From Methylobacter marinus A45 (GTDB lineage: Bacteria; Pseudomonadota; Gammaproteobacteria; Methylococcales; Methylomonadaceae), in NCBI RefSeq assembly GCF_000383855.1, contig NZ_KB912877.1:4818475-4882474 (forward strand): DNA of 64,000 nt. The letters are read 5' to 3'. The notes under the pieces are model-generated. The model was not told the origin of the DNA, searched no databases, and saw only the letters and a program-made list of their open reading frames with translations. Shown piece after piece: positions 24,198-32,876 of this stretch. Positions within the stretch are counted from its first letter, which is position 1. Each line of letters starts with the position of its first letter. The translations under genes were made by a program, and so were the position numbers.

Positions 24198-24917
24198 ATG
24201 AACCAAACAAATAGAACAAACGCCCTGATCCTGGGGTTATCGGTCTTTTTGGGCCTGACCGCGCTCGGATATCTTCTGGGCCAGGCCGCCATCGATTTCA
24301 AGGAATATGAACGCAGCGTTACCGTTAAAGGGTTATCCGAGCGGGAACTGCCAGCGGATGTCGTGATTTGGCCAATCGTTTTCACCGAGAGCGGCAACGA
24401 CCTCGGCGCCCTGTATAACTCGATCGAAGCCGCGAAAAAGAGCATCGAGGAATTTCTGGTGTCCAAGGGCATCACGGCGGCCGAGATATCCCATTCCCTG
24501 CCCTCGATTACCGACAAATCGGCCCAGCAATACGGTAACGGCCAAAAGGCCGAGTTCCGGTATGCGGCTATCCAGACGGTCACGGTCTATTCATCGAATG
24601 TTTCCACCGTCCGTCAAGCCATGAATGAACTGTCCGAACTAGGCAAACGCGGCATCGCCTTTACCGGTGAGGGCTATCAAAACCAGACCGAATATCTTTT
24701 CACCGATCTGAATAAAATCAAGCCGGAAATGATCCAGGAAACCACGACGAAGGCGAGAGAAGTGGCGCTCAAATTCGCTGAAGACTCCAACAGCAAGCTG
24801 GGCAAGATAAAAAAAGCCTCCCAGGGACAGTTCTCCATAGAGCCTAGAGACAAAAACAATCCGCATATCAAGAAAATCCGTGTGGTATCCACCGTGGAGT
24901 ATTACTTGTCCGATTAA
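24198..24917 (+). CDS. SIMPL (DUF541) domain protein, membrane-anchored
   Basis: 239 residues with an N-terminal membrane anchor (ALILGLSVFLGLTALGYLLGQAA). The DUF541/SIMPL domain follows: YERSVTVKGLSERELPADVVIWPIVFTESGNDLGALYNSIEAAKKSIEEFLVSKGI, SLPSITDK, VTVYSSNVSTVRQAMNELSELGKRGI, and LTKAREVALKFAEDSNSKLGKIKKASQGQFSI. The family forms periplasmic oligomeric assemblies in some bacteria, of uncertain function. Solitary, followed 100 bp later by an unrelated membrane protein. Confidence 0.88.
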   Translation: MNQTNRTNALILGLSVFLGLTALGYLLGQAAIDFKEYERSVTVKGLSERELPADVVIWPIVFTESGNDLGALYNSIEAAKKSIEEFLVSKGITAAEISHSLPSITDKSAQQYGNGQKAEFRYAAIQTVTVYSSNVSTVRQAMNELSELGKRGIAFTGEGYQNQTEYLFTDLNKIKPEMIQETTTKAREVALKFAEDSNSKLGKIKKASQGQFSIEPRDKNNPHIKKIRVVSTVEYYLSD

Positions 24918-25018
24918 GCCGCCTTCCGATGCGGCCTCAAGTGCCGCGGTCACTGTCGGCGGTGGAACGCTATTGCATCGTCGACAGTCATTGGGACATA
25001 CAGGATAAGGAGTCAAAC

Positions 25019-26197
25019 ATGAAACAAAGCGTCGACCCATCGCTGGCGTTCTCCCTGATCCGGGATGACCTGCCGTTTCGGCTCCAGCGCCGCGTGGGGC
25101 TGATTCCCGAACAGGGATTGGGCATCATGCGGCGGGTGGTGTTTTTCATCGTGCTCACCTGGCTGCCCATCGTCATTTGGGCCCTGCTGACAGGCCGGAT
25201 ACTGCCCGGCACCGTCGAGGATCCGCTGCTGCGGCACTTCGGCGTACATGTGCGCTTTCTGCTCGCCGTACCGCTGTTCATAGCGGGCGAAGGCATAGCA
25301 CACCAGACGAGCACGATGCTGATTCCCTATTTTCTGAGCTCCGGCCTGGTGCCGGCCGCCCAGAAACAGAAATTTGCCGGCATTATCGAGGGACTGACCC
25401 GCCTGCGCGACAGTTCCCTGCCCTGGCTTGCGATCATCGCGCTCATCGTTATCTGGACCGCCTTGGACACGGCCGCCGGCGGATTTGAATTCGAACATGA
25501 AGTCAACTGGGCCGCCATCGGCGACCATCTCGGATTTGGCGGCTGGTGGTTCATCTATGTAAGCCGCCCTGTTTTCGTCGCCTTCCTGGCGGCCTGGCTT
25601 TGGCGCCTGTTCCTGATATTCGTGCTGCTTAAACGCATCGCCCGGCTCGACCTCGACATCGTGCCCACCCATCCGGACAGTGCCGGCGGCCTGGGTTTCC
25701 TGGAACACTTGCCGAAGGCGTTCAGCCTGTTCGCCTTCGCCGTTTCGGCCGTGCTGTCGTCGCGCCTGGCTCATCAGGTCCTGTATCACGGAGCCGACGT
25801 TCAGTCCTTAAAGACCCTGCTCACGGTTTTTCTGATCGCTCTCGTCGGCATTTGCCTGGCACCGCTGCTGATGTTTTTCCGGCCGCTTGTTATCGCCAGG
25901 CGCCGCGCCTTGCTGGAATACGGCATCCTGGTCGGTGACCACGGGCGCCTGGTGCGCCGGCGCTGGATTCTGGGCGAAACTGAAGTTGACGATTCGATTC
26001 TGCAGGCGCCGGAACTCGGGCCGGTAGCCGACACTCTGTCCCTTTATCAGGCGGTCAGGAAGATGCGCCTGGTACCGATAGGCAAGACCTCATTGTTCGT
26101 CATCGCGATCCCGGCCCTGATTCCCATCATCGCCTTGTTCTCCATCCAGATCCCGATCAAGGACGTGCTGATGAGGATCATCGCCACCCTCCTCTAA
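25019..26197 (+). CDS. Multi-pass membrane protein of unknown function
   Basis: 392 residues from the ATG at 25019, preceded by AAGGAG at ideal spacing (the frame is open to 24929 but without a site). Five or six membrane helices are evident: VVFFIVLTWLPIVIWALLTG, LLAVPLFIAGEGIA, LPWLAIIALIVIWTALD, PVFVAFLAAWLWRLFLIFVLL, FSLFAFAVSAVLSSRLA, LLTVFLIALVGICLAPLLMFF and a terminal SLFVIAIPALIPIIALFSIQI. A conserved-looking PTHPDSAGGLGFLE lies in a loop. No named family recognised. Confidence 0.8.
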   Translation: MKQSVDPSLAFSLIRDDLPFRLQRRVGLIPEQGLGIMRRVVFFIVLTWLPIVIWALLTGRILPGTVEDPLLRHFGVHVRFLLAVPLFIAGEGIAHQTSTMLIPYFLSSGLVPAAQKQKFAGIIEGLTRLRDSSLPWLAIIALIVIWTALDTAAGGFEFEHEVNWAAIGDHLGFGGWWFIYVSRPVFVAFLAAWLWRLFLIFVLLKRIARLDLDIVPTHPDSAGGLGFLEHLPKAFSLFAFAVSAVLSSRLAHQVLYHGADVQSLKTLLTVFLIALVGICLAPLLMFFRPLVIARRRALLEYGILVGDHGRLVRRRWILGETEVDDSILQAPELGPVADTLSLYQAVRKMRLVPIGKTSLFVIAIPALIPIIALFSIQIPIKDVLMRIIATLL

Positions 26198-26337
26198 CAG
26201 ACTATAACCGGGCATGAATCAGGCGGCGTTGGCGCCAATTACCCGGAACAATGACGGGCTTGGAAATCATTCAAATGAATTATGCATCGGAAAAAAATAT
26301 CAAATTTGCATGATCAACCATAGAGAGGATAAAGCTG

Positions 26338-26745
26338 ATGGATACGAATCGCTATACACGCGGCCAGGAAACACTCTCAAGCATTCATGGGTCTATCGGC
26401 GAAGGCGTTATGGATGCACTTAAGGATATTGCGCCCGACCTGGCGCGCTATATCATCGAATTTCCCTACGGCGACATTTATTCACGCGGTGTTCTGTCGC
26501 TTAAAGAACGTGAAATAGCTACCATTGCATCGCTTACGACGCTGGGTAATGCAACTACTGAATTAAGGGCGCATATTCAAGGCGGACTCAATGTCGGGTG
26601 CAGTCGCGGGGAGATTGTCGAAGTAATCCTGCAAATGGCCGTTTTTGCTGGATTTCCTGCCGCCATCAATGCCATTCTGGTAGCCAAGGACGTTTTCGCG
26701 GAGCTCGATAAAAAACAGGCCGCCTCAAATAACAAAACCAATTAA
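26338..26745 (+). CDS. Carboxymuconolactone decarboxylase family protein
   Basis: 135 residues, AGAGAGGAT before the ATG. Blocks LKDIAPDLARYIIEFPYGDIYSRGVLSLKEREIATIASLTTLGNATTELRAHIQGGLNVGCSRGEIVEVILQMAVFAGFPAAINAILVAKDVF are the classic CMD fold (PF02627). The AhpD CxxC redox pair is absent and the segment reads LNVGCSRGE, so the protein is closer to the 4-carboxymuconolactone decarboxylase / gamma-lactone hydrolase branch than to AhpD. No aromatic degradation genes are nearby, so the substrate is unknown. Confidence 0.88.
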   Translation: MDTNRYTRGQETLSSIHGSIGEGVMDALKDIAPDLARYIIEFPYGDIYSRGVLSLKEREIATIASLTTLGNATTELRAHIQGGLNVGCSRGEIVEVILQMAVFAGFPAAINAILVAKDVFAELDKKQAASNNKTN

Positions 26746-26770
26746 ATAACCGATGTTTCCGACCAACCGG

Positions 26771-26809
26771 GCCTTCCGCAAATGCGACTTGACAGCATTT
26801 GCGGAAGGC
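26771..26809. terminator. Bidirectional hairpin between convergent genes
   Basis: Perfect 15-bp arms GCCTTCCGCAAATGC / GCATTTGCGGAAGGC with a 9-bp loop, in the 122-bp gap between the rightward CMD gene and the leftward Lpp-like gene. GC-rich stem without a long T-run on either side. Confidence 0.65.
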
Positions 26810-26867
26810 GGCCAGAAATTGCCCGAAGGCCTGGAAAGGCTCTCATCGGGCTATTTGAACAACAAGG

Positions 26868-27137
26868 TTATTTCATCGTCGGCCTAATGTAACCGCTATC
26901 CAATTTTCTATTGGAATCTTGAGCATATTGAGCCGCCCTATTAGCCGCGGCTTCCGCGGCTTCGGCACTTGCCGTCGCCTCAGCCGCCGAAGCTTGCGCG
27001 CTGGCCGCATCGGATGATATCTGAGAAATTTTAGAATTCAAGTCATCGATTTGCGACTGTATATTGCCAGTAGTCGAGCAAGCCGCAATCATACTGAAAA
27101 CCAGGGTAAGCATTGATAATTTTATTATTTTTTTCAT
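26868..27137 (-). CDS. Lpp/OprI-like alanine-zipper lipoprotein
   Basis: 89 residues, AAGGGG before the ATG. Signal with lipobox MIAAC (Cys20), then a heptad-type helix IQSQIDDLNSKISQISSDAASAQASAAEATASAEAAEAAANRAAQYAQDSNRKLDS, very rich in Ala at core positions, as in OprI and enterobacterial Lpp. The C-terminus is GYIRPTMK rather than the YRK of Braun lipoprotein; the final Lys could still serve in peptidoglycan attachment. Probably an abundant structural outer-membrane lipoprotein. Confidence 0.88.
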   Translation of the reverse strand: MKKIIKLSMLTLVFSMIAACSTTGNIQSQIDDLNSKISQISSDAASAQASAAEATASAEAAEAAANRAAQYAQDSNRKLDSGYIRPTMK

Positions 27138-27421
27138 ACATTTCCCCTTACTGAAGATTAACGTTAATAAAATTTTATCTATTAAACAGTTTTAATGTTT
27201 TCCTCGTTCAGCGCCTGTCTTTACCAATTTCTCTCGTCAATAGCATTTAAAAACAATAAACCAATGATTTTAATGCTTTTTTTTGGCAAACATTGGATAA
27301 GCTTAATTCAACAAAGTTTCATCCAATAACCCGATTATGCTTAATCTGAGTTATTTAAATACACTTTTATTTTGAAAACTTAATGCGGGCTTGCCCAAAG
27401 GATTTCAGGATATTTTATAAA

Positions 27422-27674
27422 CTGATGTTACGCATGGGCCGTTTTTATCCTGCCTGCCGCGCTGGCGATAGGTTGTTAAACCGATCTTTATTCAACTGAC
27501 AGTGACCTCATCGCCTGAATGTTCATGCACGCGTAGGTGCGAATTTATTCGCACTAAACTGAATAGCAAGCGTTTCGGGTCGAATGAATTCGACCCTACA
27601 GTTGAATTCAAATAACCACCGCGCTGGAGGTACTTTGTTAAACCTGTCTTAATTCAACTAATGCGTAACATCAG
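27422..27674. mobile_element. MITE-like non-autonomous element, copy 3 (253 bp)
   Basis: Same 12-bp terminal inverted repeats (27422-27433, 27663-27674), flanked by a perfect TTATAAA duplication. The end regions resemble copy 2 (GGGCCGTTTTTATCC.GCCTGCCGCGC at the left, ACCGCGCTGGAGGTACTTTGTTAAA at the right), but the centre is replaced by a REP-like palindrome (GTAGGTGCGAATTTATTCGCAC ... GAATTCGACCCTAC). The rest of 27138-28054 shows no gene I can support. Confidence 0.75.
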
Positions 27675-28054
27675 TTATAAAGTAATAATATATTCCATAA
27701 AATACTATCCCTATCGCCACTAAACATCAGACAAGTATCAAGGATAATTTCACTGATTAAGGCTATTGATGCGGATTGTCGTTGCACTCCTTTTTTCGGG
27801 ATCAAACGGCAAACCTCACCTGATAGCATTTACCGACAAGCGTTTAATCCCGCCCTGTTTGACAAAGTGAAACAGCGGCGCGCCCGCTGCTGGACTCAGT
27901 GTTTCCGATCGCTTTTTCAGCCATCATTATCACAATCTGCCGACATCAAGGGGATGAGGATAATTCGCCGATACACTTTCTCATGGTATTTGCCCTGATG
28001 ATTCAGCGCTTTATCGAAAGAAATTGACTGGTTGCTCCTGAACCAGGCTGGCTG

Positions 28055-29266
28055 CTATTCATAACCGGCCCCATTCTCGGGAAAGAACTCCGGCGGGGTC
28101 TTCTGCCAGCGGTAGCCGTAGCGAGCCAGGTTGTAGCCGGTATCGAACAAGACGTTCATCACCTGCTTGTTGAATTCATCGCTCCGGTTCGTATCCAGTT
28201 CATCGGGAATATGGGCCAAATTGAAATCGAGCCCGTCCCGTTGGGTGATGACGTAAATGCGGTAGATATCTCCGACGCCCTGGGCCTTGATGAGCGAAGC
28301 GACAGAGCGTGGGGCGATGGAACGCATAACCGGCTTCACGGCAAGCCAATTGGATTTGATTCGCGTGTTGCGGATAACGAAGACCCGCGGTTTTCGGAGG
28401 GGCTGGTCATATCCCAATATTTTCCTGCCAGCCGGCAAGTTCAACATAGGACCGTAGAGAAACACCTGATTGGTCACGCCTCCGTCGACATGCATTTCGT
28501 CATAGCTATTCCCACCGGCTTCGACCGGAATATAAACCGGCGGAAAAGCTACCGGCACAGCGGCGGATGCAATCATGATCTTACGGAACAGTTCGAGCGC
28601 ATCAGAACGGCCCGACGCCGCGATGGCGCCCATGTTCCAGATCACGGGACGCTGGGCGTCGAGGGCGGTAGTGCCGATATAGAGCCGCCGCCCCTTGAGA
28701 TGCTCGGCGGCGATGTCCTTGAGCATCTTCTCGTCGATATATTCCGTGGTGAGCTTGGCGAGAGGATCATTCAGAGCGATGGCGTCCGTCTGCACCATAC
28801 CGAAGAAGGATTTCAGCTTGAAAATGTCCTTCGAAGAAATAGTCGTGTACACCTTCTTCAACTTATCGTCATAGGCCGGCCCTAAAAATGCGAACGGCGC
28901 GGTCAATGCCCCCGTGCTGATGCCGGTAACCAGCTTAAAGCTCGGGCGGTTGCCGGCGGCAGACCAGCCACACAGCATTCCCGCACCGAAAGCGCCATCC
29001 CCGCCGCCGCCTGAGATCGCCAGGATGTCGACAGTTTCGCCCTCCCGGAACAGGCCGCTTCGCTGTTCCTGACGTAAGGATTCGATCAAGTCCTTCTGGA
29101 ATACCGGGCTGAATTCATCGCCCCAGGCCCGCACTTCCGGCATGCCCGGCATCCGGACCAGCGCCTCGACCTGCTGCGGCGGCGGAGAATGGGGCCGGAG
29201 GGCGGCGCAGCCGGACAATGTCATAATCAAGACCCAATACACCGGTAAAGCAATCAATTTGCCCAT
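28055..29266 (-). CDS. Patatin-like phospholipase, lipoprotein (copy 1)
   Basis: 403 residues from the ATG at 29266 (AAGGAG 8 bp upstream). Lipobox TLSGC (Cys20) places it in the envelope. The patatin fold is shown by VDILAISGGGGDGAFGAGMLCGWSAAG, the nucleophile elbow GISTG (Ser117), and the catalytic Asp in EMHVDGG (Asp261). The oxyanion-loop Arg of the usual GGGxRG is absent. It shares long identical stretches (SELFRKIM-type, SASAAVP-type, RDGLDFNLAHIP) with the second patatin gene at 55041. It is the last gene of the leftward group divergent from arylsulfatase 1. The likely action is lipid acyl hydrolysis at the outer membrane. Confidence 0.9.
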   Translation of the reverse strand: MGKLIALPVYWVLIMTLSGCAALRPHSPPPQQVEALVRMPGMPEVRAWGDEFSPVFQKDLIESLRQEQRSGLFREGETVDILAISGGGGDGAFGAGMLCGWSAAGNRPSFKLVTGISTGALTAPFAFLGPAYDDKLKKVYTTISSKDIFKLKSFFGMVQTDAIALNDPLAKLTTEYIDEKMLKDIAAEHLKGRRLYIGTTALDAQRPVIWNMGAIAASGRSDALELFRKIMIASAAVPVAFPPVYIPVEAGGNSYDEMHVDGGVTNQVFLYGPMLNLPAGRKILGYDQPLRKPRVFVIRNTRIKSNWLAVKPVMRSIAPRSVASLIKAQGVGDIYRIYVITQRDGLDFNLAHIPDELDTNRSDEFNKQVMNVLFDTGYNLARYGYRWQKTPPEFFPENGAGYE

Positions 29267-29358
29267 TGCAAAACTCCTTAAAATCCAGTGCCACCGATAG
29301 CATGACAGTCTTGCTTCAATACTTCGGCACCAATGCCTTGAATCAACCACATCGACCT

Positions 29359-30174
29359 TTACCAATAGCCTGTCAGCCCGATGAACGGCCCGTTTATGGT
29401 GACGTTGGTTTCAATGAGACGTTTTTTCAAGTCCAGGCGCAGAGCTCTATAGCCCGCTTCCAACGAGGCAGGTACACCGAACAAAGTGGTGCGATAGCCG
29501 ACCATGCCCATTACGGAGCCGGCGAATTCGATGTCGTCCACGCCAAAGCCGCCGCCGTTGCCGTCCACCAGCACGAACCATTCCGGGCTGAATTCCACCG
29601 TGAACCGCCCGCCGATGAGCGGACTGGTGAGGCTCTCGCTGGACGAGGCTTTGCCTATACCCCTGAACTCAACCTGGTTGTCCAGCCAGATGGTCCGCCC
29701 GCCTGCATAGACTTCGAGCCCATTGGACCGCGTCTTTTCCGTCCAGCGCCCGACTTGTTCCGCCGCCGGCACGCCGAACAGCCGGTACATGACCCCGTAC
29801 TCCATGACTCCCAGTTGGCTCGACAAGCCCTTGCTGATTCCCTGGTCGAATCTGGGCTCGAAATCCAGATCCATGTAATTGCCATCCACATACAACCCCA
29901 GCCGTTCGTAATGGGCTTCGAGCTTGCCCATAAAAGCCAGCGGGAAGTTCCTTAGCTCTTCGGCAATATCGATAAAGCTGGTATCGACCGACTTGCTAAA
30001 CCGGCCTGCGGAGAAGTCGCCGTCCACGCCTGGCAGCCAGCCGTACAGCGTGAGATTGAAAGCCCAGGGATTTTTGACGGCGCCCTCTTCAGCAGCCTCG
30101 GACGTCGCCGCCAAGGCTGCTGCGAGCATTATCAGGGTTTTGAAAAACGTGAAAAAACAGGTTTTTATAGTCAT
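29359..30174 (-). CDS. Outer-membrane beta-barrel-like protein
   Basis: 271 residues, AAAAGGACACC before the ATG. Signal peptide FFKTLIMLAAALAATSEAAEE. The mature chain alternates hydrophobic and polar residues in strands ending in aromatic residues: NPWAFNLTLYGWLPGVDGDF, LGLYVDGNYMDLDFEPRF, LQLGVMEYGVMYRLFG, GLEVYAGGRTIWLDNQVEF, LTSPLIGGRFTVEFSPEWFVLVDGNGGGFGVD and the terminal GLTGYW. This suits an 8- to 10-strand barrel. It lies 92 bp upstream of the patatin gene and 80 bp downstream of the DUF4410 gene in the same direction. Confidence 0.75.
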   Translation of the reverse strand: MTIKTCFFTFFKTLIMLAAALAATSEAAEEGAVKNPWAFNLTLYGWLPGVDGDFSAGRFSKSVDTSFIDIAEELRNFPLAFMGKLEAHYERLGLYVDGNYMDLDFEPRFDQGISKGLSSQLGVMEYGVMYRLFGVPAAEQVGRWTEKTRSNGLEVYAGGRTIWLDNQVEFRGIGKASSSESLTSPLIGGRFTVEFSPEWFVLVDGNGGGFGVDDIEFAGSVMGMVGYRTTLFGVPASLEAGYRALRLDLKKRLIETNVTINGPFIGLTGYW

Positions 30175-30254
30175 GGAAGGTGTCCTTTTTTCGAATGGTC
30201 TTGTTTTCCTGGGCTGTCAGGCTACGGAGCGATAAATGAGCATCAGGCATCCGG

Positions 30255-30965
30255 TTAGATCCAACCCTGTTCTCTGAATTTCATCCTCAGTTGATCGGCG
30301 ATTTCACTGGCGGTCGCTTGAGCGGCGTCCTTGATCGTCGGCGGGTCTTTCCTTTCTCTTTTTAAGTTCGACGTGCCGCCCGTGACAAGATCAAGAGGAC
30401 TTCCGGTCGCGGCAAGGGTTGTAAAATCTGCCAGACTATACGGTACCTTCTCGCTCCCGGTCCCGGTCAGTCCCGTTTCAAGCCGGCGCTGCCACTGATC
30501 CGCCCCCAGATAGCCTTCGACTATTGTTCTCAGATCAGCCGTCTCAGAGCTGAACCCGACCAGCATACGCTCGCCGGCGCTGTCCTGAACGACGGAAACG
30601 AAGTACCCCCTGATCACCAGGTCACCGGCCTGCGGCGCCAGTTGGCTCCCAGCCCATACGGCAGGCAGTCCCATATTCTGGATCTCCGCCACCAGATTCA
30701 GTGCAACTTGAGCGCCCAATGTACGGCCTGTCTCGATCTGCCCAGCCGTTTGCGGCACCAGGTACCCAGCGATTCGGCCGGCGAGATCGGATTCGGGCGG
30801 GACATCGGTGGACGTCGCGGCAAAGTCATGAACAATGATGCGGTCGGGCCGGTCGATCTCTTCGCCCATGTACGGCTGGCGTGCAGCCACAGGGGGGCCG
30901 GATGCGCATCCGGCCAGAACGGTCAGGGCAAATAAACTTGGCACAGTTAGGTTAAGCCGTCTCAT
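30255..30965 (-). CDS. DUF4410 family lipoprotein
   Basis: 236 residues from the ATG at 30965, with GGAGG 6 bp upstream. Lipobox TVLAGC (Cys20). Family features: IIVHDFAATSTDVPPESDLAGRI, LGAQVALNLVAEIQNMGLPAVWAG, DLVIRGYFVSVVQDSAGERMLVGFSSETADLRTIVEGYL and a C-terminal ATASEIADQLRMKFREQGWI. DUF4410 proteins are outer-membrane lipoproteins of unknown function. Here it is the third gene of the leftward group DUF2092-DUF6515-DUF4410-OMP-patatin. Confidence 0.85.
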   Translation of the reverse strand: MRRLNLTVPSLFALTVLAGCASGPPVAARQPYMGEEIDRPDRIIVHDFAATSTDVPPESDLAGRIAGYLVPQTAGQIETGRTLGAQVALNLVAEIQNMGLPAVWAGSQLAPQAGDLVIRGYFVSVVQDSAGERMLVGFSSETADLRTIVEGYLGADQWQRRLETGLTGTGSEKVPYSLADFTTLAATGSPLDLVTGGTSNLKRERKDPPTIKDAAQATASEIADQLRMKFREQGWI

Positions 30966-31061
30966 GACAATCCTCCAGTGACAGATTAAATGCAATGAAC
31001 TGAAAAAAGGGCTAGGGACATTGCCCCGGCCCGATCACAGGGTTATAGGACCTACGCAGCC

Positions 31062-31124
31062 TGTGGGGGCGACTTCGCCTACTGTTGGTAGGCGCCTATG
31101 TCCGGGCGACAAGTCGCCCCCACA
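31062..31124. repeat. Palindrome TGTGGGGGCGACTT family
   Basis: Arms TGTGGGGGCGACTT (31062-31075) and AAGTCGCCCCCACA (31111-31124), with inner GTAGGCG/CGCC complementarity. Same family as the hairpins at 21339 and 21897. It lies between the DUF6515 and DUF4410 genes of one leftward group and may attenuate transcription. Confidence 0.65.
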
Positions 31125-31251
31125 TTTTTAAAACGGCTTTAGATCGCCCAATCCTACTTTCTACCGGTAGCAGAAGCGCTAAATACGCAGGTCCAGAGGT
31201 ATAAATTTCAATTCGTTTCTGCAGAGGGTAATTCCTTCCCGCTCGGGTTAT

Positions 31252-32022
31252 CTAGCGTGGCTCTGGCACGGGCACATAAATGACGCCGCTGTTGCTATAA
31301 GCCTGGGTATACCAGGTGGAGCCGCACTGATAATAAGTCACACCGGCAACAACCTTGGTGGTGGCAGCGCAAGGCAGACTCGCATAGCCCGAGGGCGGAG
31401 GGGCGGTCTGGACCACTATCGTGGATGGCTCGGCATACTGCTCCGATGATTCGCCCGCCGCATAGCCGCCGACAGCACCCAGCGCCGCCGCGCCGACCGC
31501 AACGGCCGCGACTTCGCCGTCGTCCCAGTCGTCATGGTCATAGTAATATCCTGACGGCGGATAATAGCCTGAGGGTGGATAGTAACCGGAAGGATAAGAC
31601 TGCGCGGCTTGTTGTCGTCTTTGCTGCGCTTGCTCCTGCTGCGTTTGCCTGCTCTGCTGCGCTTGTTGTCCGTATTGCTGGCGGCTCTGCTGCGCCTGTT
31701 GTCCGTATTGTTGCCGGCTCTCTTGCAACTGCTGCCTGTCGTATTGCGGAGGGTTCTGCTGTAATTGTTGACGCCTCTGTTGCGCTGAGCCGGCGTAAGC
31801 CTGACGGGATGCAGCGCCTGCCCTGCTGCCCTGATAGCTTGAGCCGCGGGAGGCAAAGCTGCCGCTAGCCGCTGCCCCGCTTCGTGAGAAACCGCCTCCT
31901 CCGCCGCCACGGAAGCCCCCGCCGCCTCCACGACCACGGGCGACAGCATCATCCACGGACCCTATTAGAAAAACGATTGTGGCCATAACAACTGTAACGA
32001 ATATTGAAGGTCTGATGTTCAT
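31252..32022 (-). CDS. DUF6515 family exported Gln-rich protein (copy 1)
   Basis: 256 residues. Signal peptide (TVVMATIVFLIGSVDDAVARG), a Gly-rich segment (residues about 30-50), a Gln/Ser/Tyr-rich low-complexity region (about 75-150; units like QQYGQQAQQSR), three PPSGYY repeats, a hydrophobic Gly/Ala stretch (GEVAAVAVGAAALGAVGGYAAG) and a conserved C-terminal domain (LPCAATTKVVAGVTYYQCGSTWYTQAY). The C-terminal module defines DUF6515. Its start codon overlaps the stop of the DUF2092 gene in an ATGA, so the two are translationally coupled. A paralogue with the same coupling is at 51605. Confidence 0.85.
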   Translation of the reverse strand: MNIRPSIFVTVVMATIVFLIGSVDDAVARGRGGGGGFRGGGGGGFSRSGAAASGSFASRGSSYQGSRAGAASRQAYAGSAQQRRQQLQQNPPQYDRQQLQESRQQYGQQAQQSRQQYGQQAQQSRQTQQEQAQQRRQQAAQSYPSGYYPPSGYYPPSGYYYDHDDWDDGEVAAVAVGAAALGAVGGYAAGESSEQYAEPSTIVVQTAPPPSGYASLPCAATTKVVAGVTYYQCGSTWYTQAYSNSGVIYVPVPEPR

Positions 32023-32876
32023 TTCTGTCCCCCGGTTTGTTCCTGGGCCGCTCCCCTCTGAAGCGCGATCTGTGGCAACTGCGCAAGGAATGAGATCTTC
32101 CTCGCCCCCTCAGGCGGAGTGAATGCGAACTGGGAATCCTGGATTTCGGGCGAAAAGTTCCAATCGGCAAACTGCGCCCGGAACTGAGGCTGCCCCTCGG
32201 CGTCCTTGTAGGTCAACACCACGCGTAGCGGCAACGGCTGCGCGCCTTCTGTAATCCAGACCTGATAATCTACCGTCTCGGTGCGCCCTGCCAAATGATG
32301 CGCTGGCACTCCATAGATTTCAGTCCTCTCTACATAGTCGAGCGACTGGGTCCGACGCTTGAGTTCATCCGGAAACCGGCTGACCAGGAGTATGGCCAGC
32401 GGCAACCTCATGCTGAGATCCTTGAGAAAATACATGACCGCCTCATCTATGCCGCCGGGTTTGGAGGCCTGCGCATAGACGTTCTGGGATGGGTTGAATA
32501 CCGTGATGTCCTTGCCGTCGTACAGGACGACGTGCCTCTCGCCATCGCTATGCTCCGCTTCAACGCGCAGCCCGTCGGGCCGGCTCACGGTGACCTTTCG
32601 CGTTTCGCCGAATTCAATCTTCTGGCCGGATTCCTGGACAGTGTCATAACTGGTCCGGAGGTTCACGCTGAATCGCAGGGACTTGGCCAGAAACTCGGCC
32701 ATGCGCATGAGGATAGCATCCGCCTCCGCCGGCTCCGCCACGGTTTGCAGCGCTGGCGCCTGGGCTGCCGGTGATTCCGGGCGCGTGACCGCCCCTTTCT
32801 CCGCGCAGCCTGCCACTACCGTCAGAAGCGCCACGCACAGCACAGTGCGTATTTCCGGATGTCGTATCGTCTTCAC
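32019..32876 (-). CDS. DUF2092 family lipoprotein (copy 1)
   Basis: 285 residues with GGAGGC 6-8 bp before the ATG. Lipobox VVAGC (Cys24). The body has ILMRMAEFLAKSLRFSVNLRTSYD, RKVTVSRPDGLRVEAEHSDGERHVVLYDGKDITVFNPSQNVYAQ, HHLAGRTETVDYQVWITEGAQPLPLRVVLTYKDAEGQPQFRAQFADWNFSPEI, a LolA/LppX-like half-barrel layout that suggests lipid or hydrophobic-ligand handling. It is first in the leftward group, divergent from arylsulfatase 1. The paralogue at 52402 is very similar throughout. Confidence 0.88.
   Translation of the reverse strand: MKTIRHPEIRTVLCVALLTVVAGCAEKGAVTRPESPAAQAPALQTVAEPAEADAILMRMAEFLAKSLRFSVNLRTSYDTVQESGQKIEFGETRKVTVSRPDGLRVEAEHSDGERHVVLYDGKDITVFNPSQNVYAQASKPGGIDEAVMYFLKDLSMRLPLAILLVSRFPDELKRRTQSLDYVERTEIYGVPAHHLAGRTETVDYQVWITEGAQPLPLRVVLTYKDAEGQPQFRAQFADWNFSPEIQDSQFAFTPPEGARKISFLAQLPQIALQRGAAQEQTGGQK

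Noticed and set aside
27740-28054. Possible degenerate transposase downstream of MITE copy 3
   Set aside because: Short open stretches such as KVKQRRARCW are suggestive but no motif of a known transposase family could be confirmed.
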